Shown: in pieces, positions 1 through 9,153 of the stretch
Layout of the letters: every line of letters begins with the position of its first letter
Numbering within the stretch: the stretch's first letter is position 1
Assembly (NCBI GenBank): GCA_001898415.1
Contig: MKTU01000029.1
Span: forward strand, 1-64,000
DNA from: Rhodanobacter sp. 67-28
GTDB taxonomy: Bacteria > Pseudomonadota > Gammaproteobacteria > Xanthomonadales > Rhodanobacteraceae
Length of the DNA stretch: 64,000 nt
Direction of reading: 5' to 3'
The notes under the pieces: generated by a model
What the model was told of the DNA's origin: nothing
Database searches by the model: none
What the model saw: the letters and a program-made list of their open reading frames with translations, nothing else
Program-made: the position numbers and the translations under genes

Positions 1-734
1 CTGTGTTCCAGCGGCAGCGCCGCGCCGATGAAGCTGGGATCGTTCCACGGCGCGTGCATCTTGACGTCGGTGCTGCGCGCCAGCGGCAGCAGTTGCAGCG
101 CTTCGGTACCGGCCAGCTTGAGATCGATCTGCACGTCGATCGGCTGGTCGCCCAGTGCATCCAGGTCGATCGGTACCACCACGTTCGACCAGTGGCCGAG
201 CCGGTCGGCGGACGATTCGAACCGCGCCGGCTGCCCGTTGATGCGCAAGTCGCCGACCTCCTGCAGGCCGCGCAGGTCACCGACCGGCAGCCGCAGTTCT
301 GCCTTGCCGCCCTGCCATCGTGCATCGCTGGCCTGGCGATACTGGGCGATGTCCTGCGCCCGGAACTGCGCGCCGAGTTTCACCGTGGCAACAAACACCG
401 GCGCGCTGTAGATGCCGTAGCTGCGGGTGGTCACCGCCATCGCCACGTCCAGTTTCAGCGCGTCGGCCAGCATGCTCTCGCTGCCCGCCTGCCAGCGCGG
501 CGCCGCCTGGCCTTCCGCCGTCACCAGCCGCTGCGTCGGCACCACCAGCACCGGACCGCCCAGCACCTGCCTGCCGCCCCAGCCCTGCGCGATCTGGCTG
601 ATCGCGCTGGTGCGCAACTGCTGGCGCTCGCGCACCAGCCCGCGCACCTGCAGCAACGGTATCGTCATCAGCAACGCCAGCACCCCGACCCCAAGCACCT
701 TGGCGGTGATGGTCTGCGTCCACGAAGTATTCAT
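1..734 (-). CDS. creD: CreD-family inner membrane protein (C-terminus outside window)
   Basis: Only the first 244 residues are inside the window; the stop lies beyond the left edge. The ATG at 734 is preceded by GGGGAG. A membrane segment covers residues about 11-29. It is followed by the CreD-type motif IAQGWGG (48-54) and a GGPVLVVP stretch, then a periplasmic region containing SFIGAALPL. In enterobacteria CreD belongs to the CreBC regulon and affects envelope integrity and beta-lactam tolerance; the same role here is inferred from family membership. The CreBC regulators are not visible. Family assignment is fairly sure. Confidence 0.85.
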   Translation of the reverse strand, partial: MNTSWTQTITAKVLGVGVLALLMTIPLLQVRGLVRERQQLRTSAISQIAQGWGGRQVLGGPVLVVPTQRLVTAEGQAAPRWQAGSESMLADALKLDVAMAVTTRSYGIYSAPVFVATVKLGAQFRAQDIAQYRQASDARWQGGKAELRLPVGDLRGLQEVGDLRINGQPARFESSADRLGHWSNVVVPIDLDALGDQPIDVQIDLKLAGTEALQLLPLARSTDVKMHAPWNDPSFIGAALPLEH

Positions 735-855
735 GCGTCCGCGCTCCCCGGATGGAGCGGGCATCAGAGCAGACGCAACGGGCCGCAACGCGTCGCAAAC
801 GGGCCGTTCGGGGGCAGCCAGGTGGCGGGAACGAGGCGCGCAGCGGTCGTCCTCT

Positions 856-1098
856 TCAGTCGCGCGCACCACTGCATACGGCTTCGAGAAAGCGCATCAC
901 CTCAGCCGCCCGCCCGCACGCCACCAGTTGCGCAGCCGTGAGATCGTCGAGCTCCGCAATGCGGGTGTGCAGATACCAGCCTGTCGCCTCCCGGGGATCA
1001 CGCTCGATGCGCAATGCGGCCCGGAACACCGCTTGCCTTTCATCGGCGGGCAGCGATGGAATGGCCTCGTCCCGCCTCGATTCGATCGACGAACCCAT
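856..1098 (-). CDS. Small protein with a possible MbcA/ParS/Xre antitoxin-type C-terminus
   Basis: 80 residues. ATG 1098 was chosen because GGGAG lies six bases upstream. The C-terminal half (WYLHTRIAELDDLTAAQLVACG) has the W...T.I..L...TA..LV..GR..EV...L spacing typical of the toxin-binding segment of MbcA/ParS/Xre antitoxins. The usual N-terminal helix-turn-helix is too short to be present, and no RES or other toxin partner adjoins. It follows the alpha/beta hydrolase on the same strand with an 80-base gap and could be the last gene of the Ohr operon. The antitoxin likeness is weak; unknown small protein is the safe reading. Confidence 0.5.
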   Translation of the reverse strand: MGSSIESRRDEAIPSLPADERQAVFRAALRIERDPREATGWYLHTRIAELDDLTAAQLVACGRAAEVMRFLEAVCSGARD

Positions 1099-1177
1099 GG
1101 CATTCTCCCGAAGTGATCCAGCCGCAGGGCGTGCGTCCATCACGGCAGGGTCCCGTGGCGGCACCCATCACATGCGG

Positions 1178-1990
1178 TTACTTCGCCCGGGCGGCCTGTT
1201 CGATCAGCGCCGCGACTTCGGCCGGGTGCGACACCATCACCACATGCGACGCGCCCTCGATCACCACGGTCCTGCGCGAGTGGGCGCGTTTCGCCATGAA
1301 GGCCTGGGCTGCCGGCGGAATGTTGAGGTCCGCGCTGCCGTAGATGAACCATGACGGGATGCTCTTCCACGCCGCCGACGTGCTCGCCTCGTGCAAGGCG
1401 GCGTCGGTGACGGGGCGCTGCCCGACGGCCATCAGCGACGCCTGCGCGGCGGGAACGTCTGCAGCGAACTGGGCGTGGAACTTGTCCTGTTCGATGTACA
1501 GATCCTTGCCGCCATCGGCCAGTGCCACCGGCGGCGCCAGCGCCGAGCCCAGCGAACTGCCCGGGAAGCGGCCGGACAGTTCGGCGGCGTTCTCGCCCAC
1601 GTCGGGCGCAAACGCCGCCACGTAGACCAGCGCCTTGACGTTGGCCAGTCCGCTGGCCGCCTCGCTGATCACCGGGCCGCCATACGAATGGCCAACCAGC
1701 ACCACCGGCCCATGGATGGACTTGACCAGGCTGCTGACCGCCGCCGCGTCACCCTTGACGCTGCGCAACTCGTTGGCCGCCGCGATCACCGTATAGCCCT
1801 TGTCGTGCAGGCGCTTGATCACGCCATTCCAGCTGGACGCATCGGCGAAGGCGCCATGCACGAGCACCACCGTGGGTTTGGGCAGCGGCGTGTTCCGCGC
1901 CGAGGCAACCAACGGCATCGCCAGCGTGAGGGCACCCAGCACCAGCCATCCGGCAAGTGAAGTGATGAGACGTAAGGACAGGAGTTTCAT
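1178..1990 (-). CDS. Exported alpha/beta hydrolase
   Basis: 270 residues with a hydrophobic signal peptide ending near residue 31 (VASA). The mature part is an alpha/beta-hydrolase fold. It has the HG oxyanion motif in LVHGAF (residues 43-48), a nucleophile Ser102 in GHSYGG, an acid in YGSAD and a catalytic His about 249 in EGASHV. It resembles the small salicylate-esterase or EstC-type hydrolases of bacteria; the substrate is unknown. It lies 52 bases after the Ohr/OsmC gene on the same strand, so the two are probably co-transcribed from the conserved promoter at 2540-2584. Family is sure, substrate is not. Confidence 0.85.
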   Translation of the reverse strand: MKLLSLRLITSLAGWLVLGALTLAMPLVASARNTPLPKPTVVLVHGAFADASSWNGVIKRLHDKGYTVIAAANELRSVKGDAAAVSSLVKSIHGPVVLVGHSYGGPVISEAASGLANVKALVYVAAFAPDVGENAAELSGRFPGSSLGSALAPPVALADGGKDLYIEQDKFHAQFAADVPAAQASLMAVGQRPVTDAALHEASTSAAWKSIPSWFIYGSADLNIPPAAQAFMAKRAHSRRTVVIEGASHVVMVSHPAEVAALIEQAARAK

Positions 1991-2042
1991 GAGCTTGCTT
2001 CCAATGGCAGGGGAGGAACGTCAGCCAGGCTGACGCGGGAGG

Positions 2043-2468
2043 TCAAACCAGCTCGATCGTCACCACGATGTTGCCGCGCGTGGCATGCGAGTACGGGCAC
2101 GCCTGATGCGCGCCGTCGACCAGCAACTGCGCCTGCGCGCGATCCATCCCTGGCAGCGAAACCGACAAGGTCACCGCGAGCCCGTAGGCCGTGTCGTTCT
2201 CCGTGCGCCCCAGCGATACGCTGGCGTCCACCGCGGTCGCCGCCGGCAGTCTGATCTTCTGCGCGGCACCGACGATCTGCATCGCTCCCATGAAGCAGGC
2301 GGAATAACCGACACCGAACAACTGCTCCGGGTTGGTGCCCGGCTTGCCCGAGCCGGGCGGGCTGAGCGTGACATCGAGCGCGCCATCGCTGGACTTGCCC
2401 GCGCCGTCACGACCGCCCGTGGTGTGGGTATGCGCGGTGTACAGGATTTTTTCGAGTGGTCTGGTCAT
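2043..2468 (-). CDS. ohr: Organic hydroperoxide resistance protein, Ohr/OsmC family
   Basis: 141 residues. ATG 2468 follows a GAGGA ribosome site. Ohr is a cytoplasmic thiol peroxidase that reduces organic and fatty-acid hydroperoxides using lipoyl-type reductants. The two redox cysteines are visible as Cys58 (GYSACF) and Cys124 (ACPYSHATRGN), with the supporting Arg20 (GGRDG) and Glu48 (NPEQLF). Length is typical. It is first in a probable operon with the downstream hydrolase. No MarR-type OhrR gene is adjacent; instead the conserved box at 2566-2584 lies upstream, suggesting control by another regulator. Confidence 0.93.
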   Translation of the reverse strand: MTRPLEKILYTAHTHTTGGRDGAGKSSDGALDVTLSPPGSGKPGTNPEQLFGVGYSACFMGAMQIVGAAQKIRLPAATAVDASVSLGRTENDTAYGLAVTLSVSLPGMDRAQAQLLVDGAHQACPYSHATRGNIVVTIELV

Positions 2469-2539
2469 GGTGAGTCCTCTTGCGGAAGGGGTGATTCGCC
2501 CCCGCACCCCGCGAAGGCGATGCACAGGGCATGCAGGGA

Positions 2540-2584
2540 ATCACACCAGAGCGGCCTGGCCACCTCCATTGCACGAAGGTGTCG
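2540..2584 (-). promoter_or_regulatory. Conserved activator-type promoter of the ohr/hydrolase operon
   Basis: On the minus strand the box CGACACCTTCGTGCAATGG (2566-2584) is followed, after exactly 20 bases, by TGTGAT (2540-2545) within CTGGTGTGAT. The same layout occurs upstream of the epoxide-hydrolase operon (9232-9276) and the SDR at 14351 (15197-15241). TGTGAT is a plausible -10 element. There is no good -35 and the box covers that area, as in activator-dependent promoters. The regulator is inferred to be the FixJ-type protein at 18931. Confidence 0.6.
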
Positions 2585-2615
2585 ATCGATACCAAAGCAT
2601 CACGGCGCCACACGA

Positions 2616-4244
2616 TCAGCGCCGGATGTCTTCCACCAGTTGCCCGTCGGAAAGCTCGAGCCAGCGCTCCACATCGATCTCTTCCAGGAACGCCGGATCG
2701 TGGCTGACCACGACCAGCGCGCCCTCATACGCGCGTAGCGCCTGCGCCAGCAGATCGACGGAAGCGAGGTCGAGATTGTTGCCGGGCTCGTCCAGCAGCA
2801 GCAGTTGCGGTGCCGGCGTGGCATGCAGCACGCAGGCCAGCACCGCACGCAGGCGCTCGCCACCGGACAGCGCGGCGGCCGGCAGATGCATGCGCGCCCC
2901 TTGGAATTGCAGGCGGGCAAGCAGGTTCGCCCGCTCCTGCACCGGCATGTCGGGTGCGGCCAACGCCAGGTTTTCGGTCACCGTGCGGGCGGGATCGAGC
3001 CGGTCCAGTCGTTGCGTCAGGAAAGCCACGCGACCCGCGCCGCGTCGCAGCTTGCCTGCGTCCGGCGGCAGCTCGCCGGCGATCACCCGCAGCAGGCTGG
3101 ATTTCCCCGCGCCATTGCGGCCACCCAGCGCGATGCGTTGCGCCCCCCGGATGCTCAGCGCCAGCCCCTGCGTGCCGAACAGCTCGCGGCCACCCTGCCG
3201 CACGCGCAAACCTTCGGCGGCGAACAGCACGCGATCGGTTGGCACCCGCGTGGCCGGCAACGAGAGCTCCAGCGGCGCGCTTTCGCGCAGCGCGCGTGAC
3301 GCATCGCGCAGGTGCACTCGCGCCTGCTCCAACCGCGCCGCGTGCGTCGCGTCTGCCTTCGCCGCCGCCACCTGCGCCGCGCTCTTGCGCTTGCCTGCCA
3401 CGATCCGCGGCAGCCCCGCATCGGCCAGGCCGCGCGCGGCGCTGCCCGCCCGTCGCGCGGTGCGTTCGCGTGCCTGCTGCATCGCGCGCTGTTCGCGCTT
3501 CACCTCGCTGCGCAGGTTGCGTGCCTGCTGCTCGGCCGCATTCCGCGCCGTTGCCAGCGCATCGCGATAGAACGAAAAGCCGCCGCCGTAGACACACAGG
3601 CCAGTCGGTGCCAGCTCGGCGATCTGCTCCATCGGTTCCAGCAATTCCCGATCGTGGCTCGCCACCAGCAGGCAGCCCTTCCAGTCCTGCAGCACCGATG
3701 CGAGCCGCTGGCGCGCCGCCCGATCCAGGTTGTTGCTCGGCTCATCCAGCAGCAGCACGTCAGGACGCCGCAGCAGTTGCGCGGCGAGCCCTAGCGACAC
3801 GGTCTCGCCGCCGCTGAACGTGGCCAGCCGGCGCTCCAGCGCCACCCCGCCGAGGCCCAGCCGGGCCAGCGTGGCCATGCTGCGCTCGCGCAGGTTCCAG
3901 TCGCCGCCCACCGCATCGAAATGCGCGGGATCGGCATCGCCCCCGGCGATCGCCTCCAGCGCACGCAGCTTCGCCGCGATGCCCAGCACCTCGGCGACCG
4001 TGGCTTCGCCATCCATCACCAGGTCCTGCGGCAGGTAGCCGACGACGCCGGACACTTCGATCCGGCCTGCCTGCGGTTGCAGTTCGCCGGCCAGCAGTTT
4101 CAGCAAGCTGCTCTTGCCCGCGCCGTTCGGCGCGACCAGACCGGTGCGCGAGGCACCCAGGGCGAAGGAAAGCCCCTCAAGCAGCGGCGTGCCGTCGGGC
4201 CATGAAAAAACGAGATTGGAAACGCGAATGCGTGGATTCGACAT
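2616..4244 (-). CDS. ABC-F family ATPase
   Basis: 542 residues, soluble, with two ABC domains and no membrane segments. ATG 4244 is preceded by GGGAGG. Domain 1 has Walker [10 protein letters not shown] (38-46), signature FSGGE and Walker [12 protein letters not shown]. Domain 2 has [17 protein letters not shown] and [11 protein letters not shown]. The linker is highly charged and Arg/Ala-rich ([17 protein letters not shown]). ABC-F proteins act on the ribosome (translation factors or antibiotic protection). Which subgroup this is cannot be told by eye; Uup/YheS-like or a small uncharacterised branch are possible. It is followed by a large gap on the same strand and is probably transcribed alone. 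Confidence 0.88.
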   Translation of the reverse strand: MSNPRIRVSNLVFSWPDGTPLLEGLSFALGASRTGLVAPNGAGKSSLLKLLAGELQPQAGRIEVSGVVGYLPQDLVMDGEATVAEVLGIAAKLRALEAIAGGDADPAHFDAVGGDWNLRERSMATLARLGLGGVALERRLATFSGGETVSLGLAAQLLRRPDVLLLDEPSNNLDRAARQRLASVLQDWKGCLLVASHDRELLEPMEQIAELAPTGLCVYGGGFSFYRDALATARNAAEQQARNLRSEVKREQRAMQQARERTARRAGSAARGLADAGLPRIVAGKRKSAAQVAAAKADATHAARLEQARVHLRDASRALRESAPLELSLPATRVPTDRVLFAAEGLRVRQGGRELFGTQGLALSIRGAQRIALGGRNGAGKSSLLRVIAGELPPDAGKLRRGAGRVAFLTQRLDRLDPARTVTENLALAAPDMPVQERANLLARLQFQGARMHLPAAALSGGERLRAVLACVLHATPAPQLLLLDEPGNNLDLASVDLLAQALRAYEGALVVVSHDPAFLEEIDVERWLELSDGQLVEDIRR

Positions 4245-4406
4245 GCGGAACCTCCCATAGTGCGCCGCCACCGGGCGGGCGCGGCTGAAGCCGGGCGGCA
4301 GGCTTTCGGCATGCCGTCAGATGCTATGGATGGACCGTGTGGCTCACATGGGGATCGCGATCTCCTGCAGGGGCACGCATTCTATGCTGCTGTGGCTGCA
4401 CGTGGG

Positions 4407-5240
4407 CTAGACGACCGGAAAATCCGTCGACGCGCTCAACGCGCGCCATCGCTCCAGTTCTTCCAGCTTCGCGCGATCGGCTTGCTCGATGATCTTCAAC
4501 GCATCGCTGCCCAGCGGCAGGCGAAACGGCGGTTGCTCCAGCGCGGCCAGTTTGAGGATGGCTTGCGCAGCCCGCACCGGATCGCCCGGTTGCTTGCCGT
4601 CGTAGGCGCGTTGCGCCCGCGCGGTCGCGCCGACCACCGCATCGTATTCCGCACGCCCCTCGTTCAAACGGGTCGACGCGCCGGCGAAGTCGGTGCGGAA
4701 GCCACCGGGCTCGACCACGCTGACGTGCACGCCGATCAACGCCATCTCGCGCGCCAGCGATTCGGAGAAACCCTCGATCGCCCATTTGGCCGCCGAATAC
4801 GGCGCGCGCCCCGGCGCACCGATCCTTCCGCCCACCGACGAGAACTGGATGATGTGGCCGCTGCGCTGCCCGCGCATCAGCGGGATCGCGGCCTTGGTCA
4901 TGATGATGGTGCCGAACAGGTTGGTATCGATCTCGCGGTGGAAGTCCTCCAGCGAGGTGTCTTCCACCGCATCGACATTGCCGTAGCCGGCCACGTTGGC
5001 CAGCACGTCGAGCCCGCCGAACTCCTGGAGCGCCGTGGCCACGGCATGGCTGGCAGCCGCCGGATCGGTCACGTCGAGCGCCACCAGCCGCACCGCGTCG
5101 CCATGGCACTGCTTCAAGTCGTCGAGCGTCGACGGATCGCGCGCGGTGGCGACCAGTCGGTGCCCAGCCGCAAGCACTGCCTCGGCCAGTGCACGGCCGA
5201 TGCCGCGCGAACTGCCGGTGATGAGCCATCGTTGTGACAT
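4407..5240 (-). CDS. Short-chain dehydrogenase/reductase
   Basis: 277 residues. ATG 5240 follows GAGAGGAA. It has the classical SDR cofactor motif TGSSRGIG near the N-terminus, the acid after beta-2/3 (LDVTD), NVAG in place of NNAG, and the active site Ser (SSVGG) with YSAAK as the Tyr-x-x-x-Lys. It is NAD(P)-dependent; an Arg at the end of beta-2 (ATARDP) favours NADP. The length and the extended C-terminus (ILKLAALEQPPFRLPLGSDA) match the oxidoreductases often annotated as DltE/YusZ-like. The substrate is unknown. The conserved 19-bp box seen upstream of neighbouring stress genes is absent here. Confidence 0.85.
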   Translation of the reverse strand: MSQRWLITGSSRGIGRALAEAVLAAGHRLVATARDPSTLDDLKQCHGDAVRLVALDVTDPAAASHAVATALQEFGGLDVLANVAGYGNVDAVEDTSLEDFHREIDTNLFGTIIMTKAAIPLMRGQRSGHIIQFSSVGGRIGAPGRAPYSAAKWAIEGFSESLAREMALIGVHVSVVEPGGFRTDFAGASTRLNEGRAEYDAVVGATARAQRAYDGKQPGDPVRAAQAILKLAALEQPPFRLPLGSDALKIIEQADRAKLEELERWRALSASTDFPVV

Positions 5241-5441
5241 GTCGATTCCTCTCTGTGATTTTCCCATTGCCATCGGAGTCGACCACCTCCGTTCGCCCCC
5301 GGATCAGGTCCGGGGCAGGCTCTGGGCGAAAGCCGAAGGCCGGAGTCGAAGGGCTCGCCCGACATGAACTCCAGTAACTGGCGGCGCTTCGACTCCGCCC
5401 GCTACGCGGGCTACGCTCAGCGGGAACGGTTGGAGTTGGGG

Positions 5442-5951
5442 TCAGGGCGCGAAGCGCGTGAAGACGAGGTCGTGGTTCTTCACCCGCGCCTGGTGGCAGG
5501 CGTAACAGCTGCGATGCTGCGCCTCGTCGGTCGGCTTGCCGTCGACGAAGCGGCCGAAGCCCCAACCGCCGGTGGCCGCGTATTTCTTCGAATCCTTCAC
5601 CATGAACTGCACCGTGGTCGCCGCGCCGGGGATGGAGGCCGGCTCGAACTCGAGCGACGGCACGTGTCTCCACGCCAGCTTGGCCAGCACCGTGCCATCG
5701 GGGAACGGCAGCGTGCCATCACGATAAGCCTTGATCGCGATGGCGTTGCCCAACACCGCGCGCAGCTCGTCCAGCGGCGCCGCCTCCTGTGCCGGGGCGA
5801 TCAACTGCCATTGCCGGTAACCGTCGGGGATGGTGACGCCGTAGATCGGCGAGGCAGGTTTGCCGGCGGAGCTGGCGTGGGCGACGGATGCCATTGCCAG
5901 CGCGAATGATGCAGCGACAGCCGCAATGATGACGAGTTGTATCAGTTTCAT
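5442..5951 (-). CDS. Cytochrome P460 family haem protein
   Basis: 169 residues with a cleavable signal peptide (hydrophobic 6-25, cut near AHA). The mature protein has the cytochrome P460/c'-beta fold signature: IPDGYRQWQLIAP near the N-terminus, FMVKDSKKYAATGGWGFGRF centrally, and the haem-binding CYACH near the C-terminus, followed by VKNHDLVF. These periplasmic haem proteins bind or oxidise small nitrogen compounds such as NO or hydroxylamine. A detoxification role is inferred. It is transcribed in the same direction as the epoxide-hydrolase operon, but an inverted pair of dispersed repeats (5991-6068) separates them. Confidence 0.85.
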   Translation of the reverse strand: MKLIQLVIIAAVAASFALAMASVAHASSAGKPASPIYGVTIPDGYRQWQLIAPAQEAAPLDELRAVLGNAIAIKAYRDGTLPFPDGTVLAKLAWRHVPSLEFEPASIPGAATTVQFMVKDSKKYAATGGWGFGRFVDGKPTDEAQHRSCYACHQARVKNHDLVFTRFAP

Positions 5952-5990
5952 CGGGGTGCTCCCTCGCGAAAAACCTCACCTTCTGCATGC

Positions 5991-6068
5991 CGTCATTCCC
6001 GCGAAAGCGGGAATCCAGGTTGCTTTCCTGCAAGATCAAAATGGATTCCCGCTTTCGCGGGAATGACG
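5991..6068. repeat. Inverted pair of REP-like dispersed repeats
   Basis: Two 27-base copies face each other: one at 5991-6017, beginning CGTCATTCCCGCGAAAGCGG, and its exact reverse complement at 6042-6068, separated by 24 bases. Each copy is itself a hairpin (CCCGC/GCGGG), so the pair can form a large cruciform. It sits between the P460 gene and the hydrolase operon and could end transcripts or stabilise RNA. Related copies occur at 15363-15500. REP-like elements are usually moved by RAYT transposases; none is in this window. Confidence 0.85.
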
Positions 6069-6093
6069 AGCAAGGAGGACGGCTTTCCTGGGG

Positions 6094-7146
6094 TCAAAGA
6101 TGGCCCGCGTCGACTACCGCCTTCGTAAACGCCTGCGGCGCTTCCTGCGGCAGGTTGTGGCCGATGCCGCCGGTGATCAGGCGGTATTCGTACTTGCCGG
6201 TGAAGTGCTTGCGATAGGCCTCGGCCGGCGGATGCGGTGCGCCGTTGGCGTCGCCTTCCATGGTGATGGTCGGCACGCTGATGGCCGGGAACGCGGCGAG
6301 CTTCTTTTCCAGCGCCGCGTACTTCGCCTCGCCCTTGGCCAGGTCCAGCCGCCAGCGATAGTTGTGGATCACGATGGCGACGTGGTCAGGATTGTCCATC
6401 GCCACCGCGCTGCGCTCGAAGGTGGCGTCGTCGAACTTCCACTGCGGCGAGGCCAGCTGCCAGATCAGCTTGGCAAAATCGCGGCGATTCTGTTCATAGC
6501 CGATGCGACCGCGCTCGGTCGCGAAGTAGTACTGATACCACCACGGCAGTTCGGCCTTCGGCGGCAGCGGATGCTTGCCCGACTCCTGGCTGCCGATCAG
6601 GTAGCCGCTCACCGACACCAGCGCCGTGACCCGCTGCGGCCACAAGGCCGCGACAATGTCGGCCGAACGCGCGCCCCAGTCAAAGCCGGCCAACTCGGCA
6701 CGCTGGATTTTCAGCGCATCCATGAAATCGATCACGTCCTGCGCCAGTGCCGCGGGCTCGGCGTTGCGCATGGTTTTCGCGGACAGGAAATGCGTGCTGC
6801 CATAACCGCGTGCGTATGGCACCAACACGCGATAACCCTTCGCCGCCAGCGCCGGGGCGACATCGGCGAAGGCGTCGATGTCGTAAGGCCAGCCATGCAG
6901 CAGGATCACCACGGGACCGTCGGCCGGGCCCCGTTCCGCGTAGGCCACATTCAGCACGCCGGCCTTGATGTGTTTCAGCGGGCCCAGCGTGGCGTGGGCC
7001 GCCGCGGATTGCATCGACACCGGCTCGATCGTTTGCGCATGGGCCACGCCCAGCAGGCCCAGAGGCGCCATGGCCAGCGCAAGCAGCGATGAACCGACAA
7101 AGCGCCGGGTCGTCTGGCCGGCTCCGTTCAACACGTTCACGTTCAT
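6094..7146 (-). CDS. Exported epoxide-hydrolase-like alpha/beta hydrolase
   Basis: 350 residues. ATG 7146 follows GGAG. The N-terminus TTRRFVGSSLLALA has a twin-arginine-like signal ending near AHA (about residue 37), so Tat export is possible. The core has LLHGWPYD (HGxP motif), the nucleophile Asp in AGFDWGARSAD where esterases have Ser, and a late His in GGIGHNLPQEAP. This is the active-site arrangement of soluble epoxide hydrolases and haloalkane dehalogenases. It is the distal gene of a run 7804-9153, 7202-7807, 6094-7146. The substrate is unknown. Confidence 0.85.
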   Translation of the reverse strand: MNVNVLNGAGQTTRRFVGSSLLALAMAPLGLLGVAHAQTIEPVSMQSAAAHATLGPLKHIKAGVLNVAYAERGPADGPVVILLHGWPYDIDAFADVAPALAAKGYRVLVPYARGYGSTHFLSAKTMRNAEPAALAQDVIDFMDALKIQRAELAGFDWGARSADIVAALWPQRVTALVSVSGYLIGSQESGKHPLPPKAELPWWYQYYFATERGRIGYEQNRRDFAKLIWQLASPQWKFDDATFERSAVAMDNPDHVAIVIHNYRWRLDLAKGEAKYAALEKKLAAFPAISVPTITMEGDANGAPHPPAEAYRKHFTGKYEYRLITGGIGHNLPQEAPQAFTKAVVDAGHL

Positions 7147-7201
7147 GGGGGTCTCCGTGACAGGCGCCTGGCCCGCCGTTCTGGTTCAGGTGGTGGAGCA
7201 A

Positions 7202-7807
7202 TCAGCTCGCGACGTATCGCCGCTGGTGCGAACGCCAAGCCAGCAGCAAGGCCTGGACGATGAAGAACACGCCGCCGCCGGTGGCGTAGACGGCCAGCGC
7301 GTCGAGCGAGGGTCGATCGCCGGCGGCCCGGACGACGTAAGAGACACCGACGAGGAAGGACAGCCCGCCCGCGATCAGCATCGGCCACTGCCGGCCCAGC
7401 TCGGGGCCGCGCCGGCGCAGGCCGACGATCAGCTGTGCCGCACCGGAGACGACAGCCCAAGTGCCGAACACCGCCAGCGCTGCCGGCACCCCGGCACCGC
7501 CCGCCGCACCCATGGCGATGGCGGCGAAGGTACTCAGCACCCAGTTGAACGCAGTGACCCGGCGTGCCGATCCGTTCGGCATGCTGCGGTAGTCGATCAG
7601 TGACGACACCGCATCGATCAAGGGATAGGCGGCCAGCAACGCGATCGCCAGGGCGTCCAGCGTGGCGTGGGCACCGGTGAAGACCACCGCCCATGCCACC
7701 GCCAGCAAGCCGCGGATCAAATACAGCTTCAGCAACGAGGCACGCCCGCCGTTCGGCGCGGGCACGCGCGTGGCCGGCGCGTTTTCATGGAGCAGGGTCG
7801 CATTCAT
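7202..7807 (-). CDS. DUF308-like integral membrane protein
   Basis: 201 residues with six likely membrane helices (LYLIRGLLAVAWAVVF, LDALAIALLAAYPLID, FNWVLSTFAAIAMGAAGG, AALAVFGTWAVVSGAAQLIV, WPMLIAGGLSFLVGVSYVV, VYATGGGVFFIVQALLLAW). The fold and RG/GAxxL spacing resemble DUF308/HdeD-like proteins, small membrane proteins with stress links but no known reaction. Its ATG overlaps the stop of the preceding epoxide hydrolase by four bases, so the two are translationally coupled. The role in the operon is unknown. Confidence 0.7.
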   Translation of the reverse strand: MNATLLHENAPATRVPAPNGGRASLLKLYLIRGLLAVAWAVVFTGAHATLDALAIALLAAYPLIDAVSSLIDYRSMPNGSARRVTAFNWVLSTFAAIAMGAAGGAGVPAALAVFGTWAVVSGAAQLIVGLRRRGPELGRQWPMLIAGGLSFLVGVSYVVRAAGDRPSLDALAVYATGGGVFFIVQALLLAWRSHQRRYVAS

Positions 7808-9153
7808 CGCCGCGCTCCATCACGGTTGCGCAACGGCCGGAAGGCCTCGCGCAATTCCTCGCTGAACAACTGCGGCTGCTCCCAGGCCGCGAAGTGGCCG
7901 CCCTTGCCCGCCTCGTGGAAGTAATAGAGCGTGGGGTAAGCCAGCTTCGTCCAGCTCTTCGGCGCGCGATAGATCTCGCCGGGAAACACCGTCACCGCCA
8001 CCGGCACCTTGATGGTGGCGGTCTTCTGCGCCGCGGCGCTGAAGTTGTTGTTGTTGTTTTCCCAGTAGAAGCGCGACGACGCGGCACCGGTGTTGGTCAC
8101 CCAGTACAAGGTCAGGTCGTCGAGGATCTGGTCGCGGCTGAGCACGCGCTCGGGGTGGCCATCACTGTCAGTCCACTCGGCGATCTTCTCGTAGGTAAAG
8201 GCGGCCAGGCCGGCGGGCGAATCGGACAGCGAATAGCCGATAGTCTGCGGCCGCGTCACCATCATCGCGCCGTACGCCGCGTTGCGGCCGAAGAACGTGC
8301 TGAGCTGGTGGTACGCGCGGCGTTCGTCGGCAGAGAGGTTCGCCGGCGCCGGCGCGCCGGTATTGATGCCCGCCACCAGGTTCGCCGGTATCGTCGCCGG
8401 CATGTTGAGGTGGATGCCGAGCAGCCCCTTCGGCGCCTGGCGCGCCAGCGCATCGGAAATCACCGAGCCGTGGTCACCACCCTGCGACACGTAATGCGTG
8501 TAGCCCAGGCGCTTCATCAGCACGTCCCAGGCCTTCGCCACCCGATCCGGATTCCAGCCCAGCTCGGTCGGCTTGCCCGAAAAGCCGTAGCCGGAGATCG
8601 CCGGAATCACCACGTCGAACGCATCCGTGGCGCGACCGCCGTAGGCCACCGGATCGGTCAGCGGCCCGATCGTATTGATGAACTCCAGCGGCGAACCCGG
8701 CCAGCCGTGGGTGAGGATCAGCGGCATCGCGTTCGGCTCGCGCGAACGCACATGGATGAACTGGATATCGACACCGTCGATCGTGGTGACGAACTCCGGC
8801 AGCGCATTCAACTTCGCCTCCACCTTGCGCCAGTCGTAGCCGTCGCCCCAGTACCTCAGCAGCGCCTGCACCGTCGCCAACTGCACGCCTTGCGACGTGT
8901 CGCCCACGGTTTCCCGGTCGGGCCAGCGCGTGTCGGCGATGCGCTTGCGCAGATCGGCCAGCTCGGATTCCGGCACGTGGATCCTGAAAGGACGAATGCT
9001 CGTGTCGCCCTTGCCGGCAGTCGACGCCGCACCGGCGACCGAAGCGGCCTGGGCGAAATGGCAAGGCACCGACAAGGCCACCGCACTGGCCATGACCAGG
9101 AACGAAGCGACCAACGGACGCCGACGAGGCAACGCGGGGAAGGCTGAAGACAT
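7804..9153 (-). CDS. Exported epoxide hydrolase, microsomal type
   Basis: 449 residues. ATG 9153 was chosen because it has GGAG upstream and opens a signal peptide (hydrophobic 15-35, cut near AQA); longer readings are not signal-like. It has the N-terminal epoxide-hydrolase domain (IRPFRIHVPESELADLRKRI), typical of the microsomal/juvenile-hormone class, then LTHGWPGSPLEF (HGWP oxyanion motif), nucleophile Asp in SQGGDHGSVIS and a catalytic His in GKGGHFAAWEQP. The enzyme opens epoxides to diols through an Asp ester; the natural substrate is unknown. It is the first gene of a three-gene operon under the conserved promoter at 9232-9276. Confidence 0.88.
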   Translation of the reverse strand: MSSAFPALPRRRPLVASFLVMASAVALSVPCHFAQAASVAGAASTAGKGDTSIRPFRIHVPESELADLRKRIADTRWPDRETVGDTSQGVQLATVQALLRYWGDGYDWRKVEAKLNALPEFVTTIDGVDIQFIHVRSREPNAMPLILTHGWPGSPLEFINTIGPLTDPVAYGGRATDAFDVVIPAISGYGFSGKPTELGWNPDRVAKAWDVLMKRLGYTHYVSQGGDHGSVISDALARQAPKGLLGIHLNMPATIPANLVAGINTGAPAPANLSADERRAYHQLSTFFGRNAAYGAMMVTRPQTIGYSLSDSPAGLAAFTYEKIAEWTDSDGHPERVLSRDQILDDLTLYWVTNTGAASSRFYWENNNNNFSAAAQKTATIKVPVAVTVFPGEIYRAPKSWTKLAYPTLYYFHEAGKGGHFAAWEQPQLFSEELREAFRPLRNRDGARR

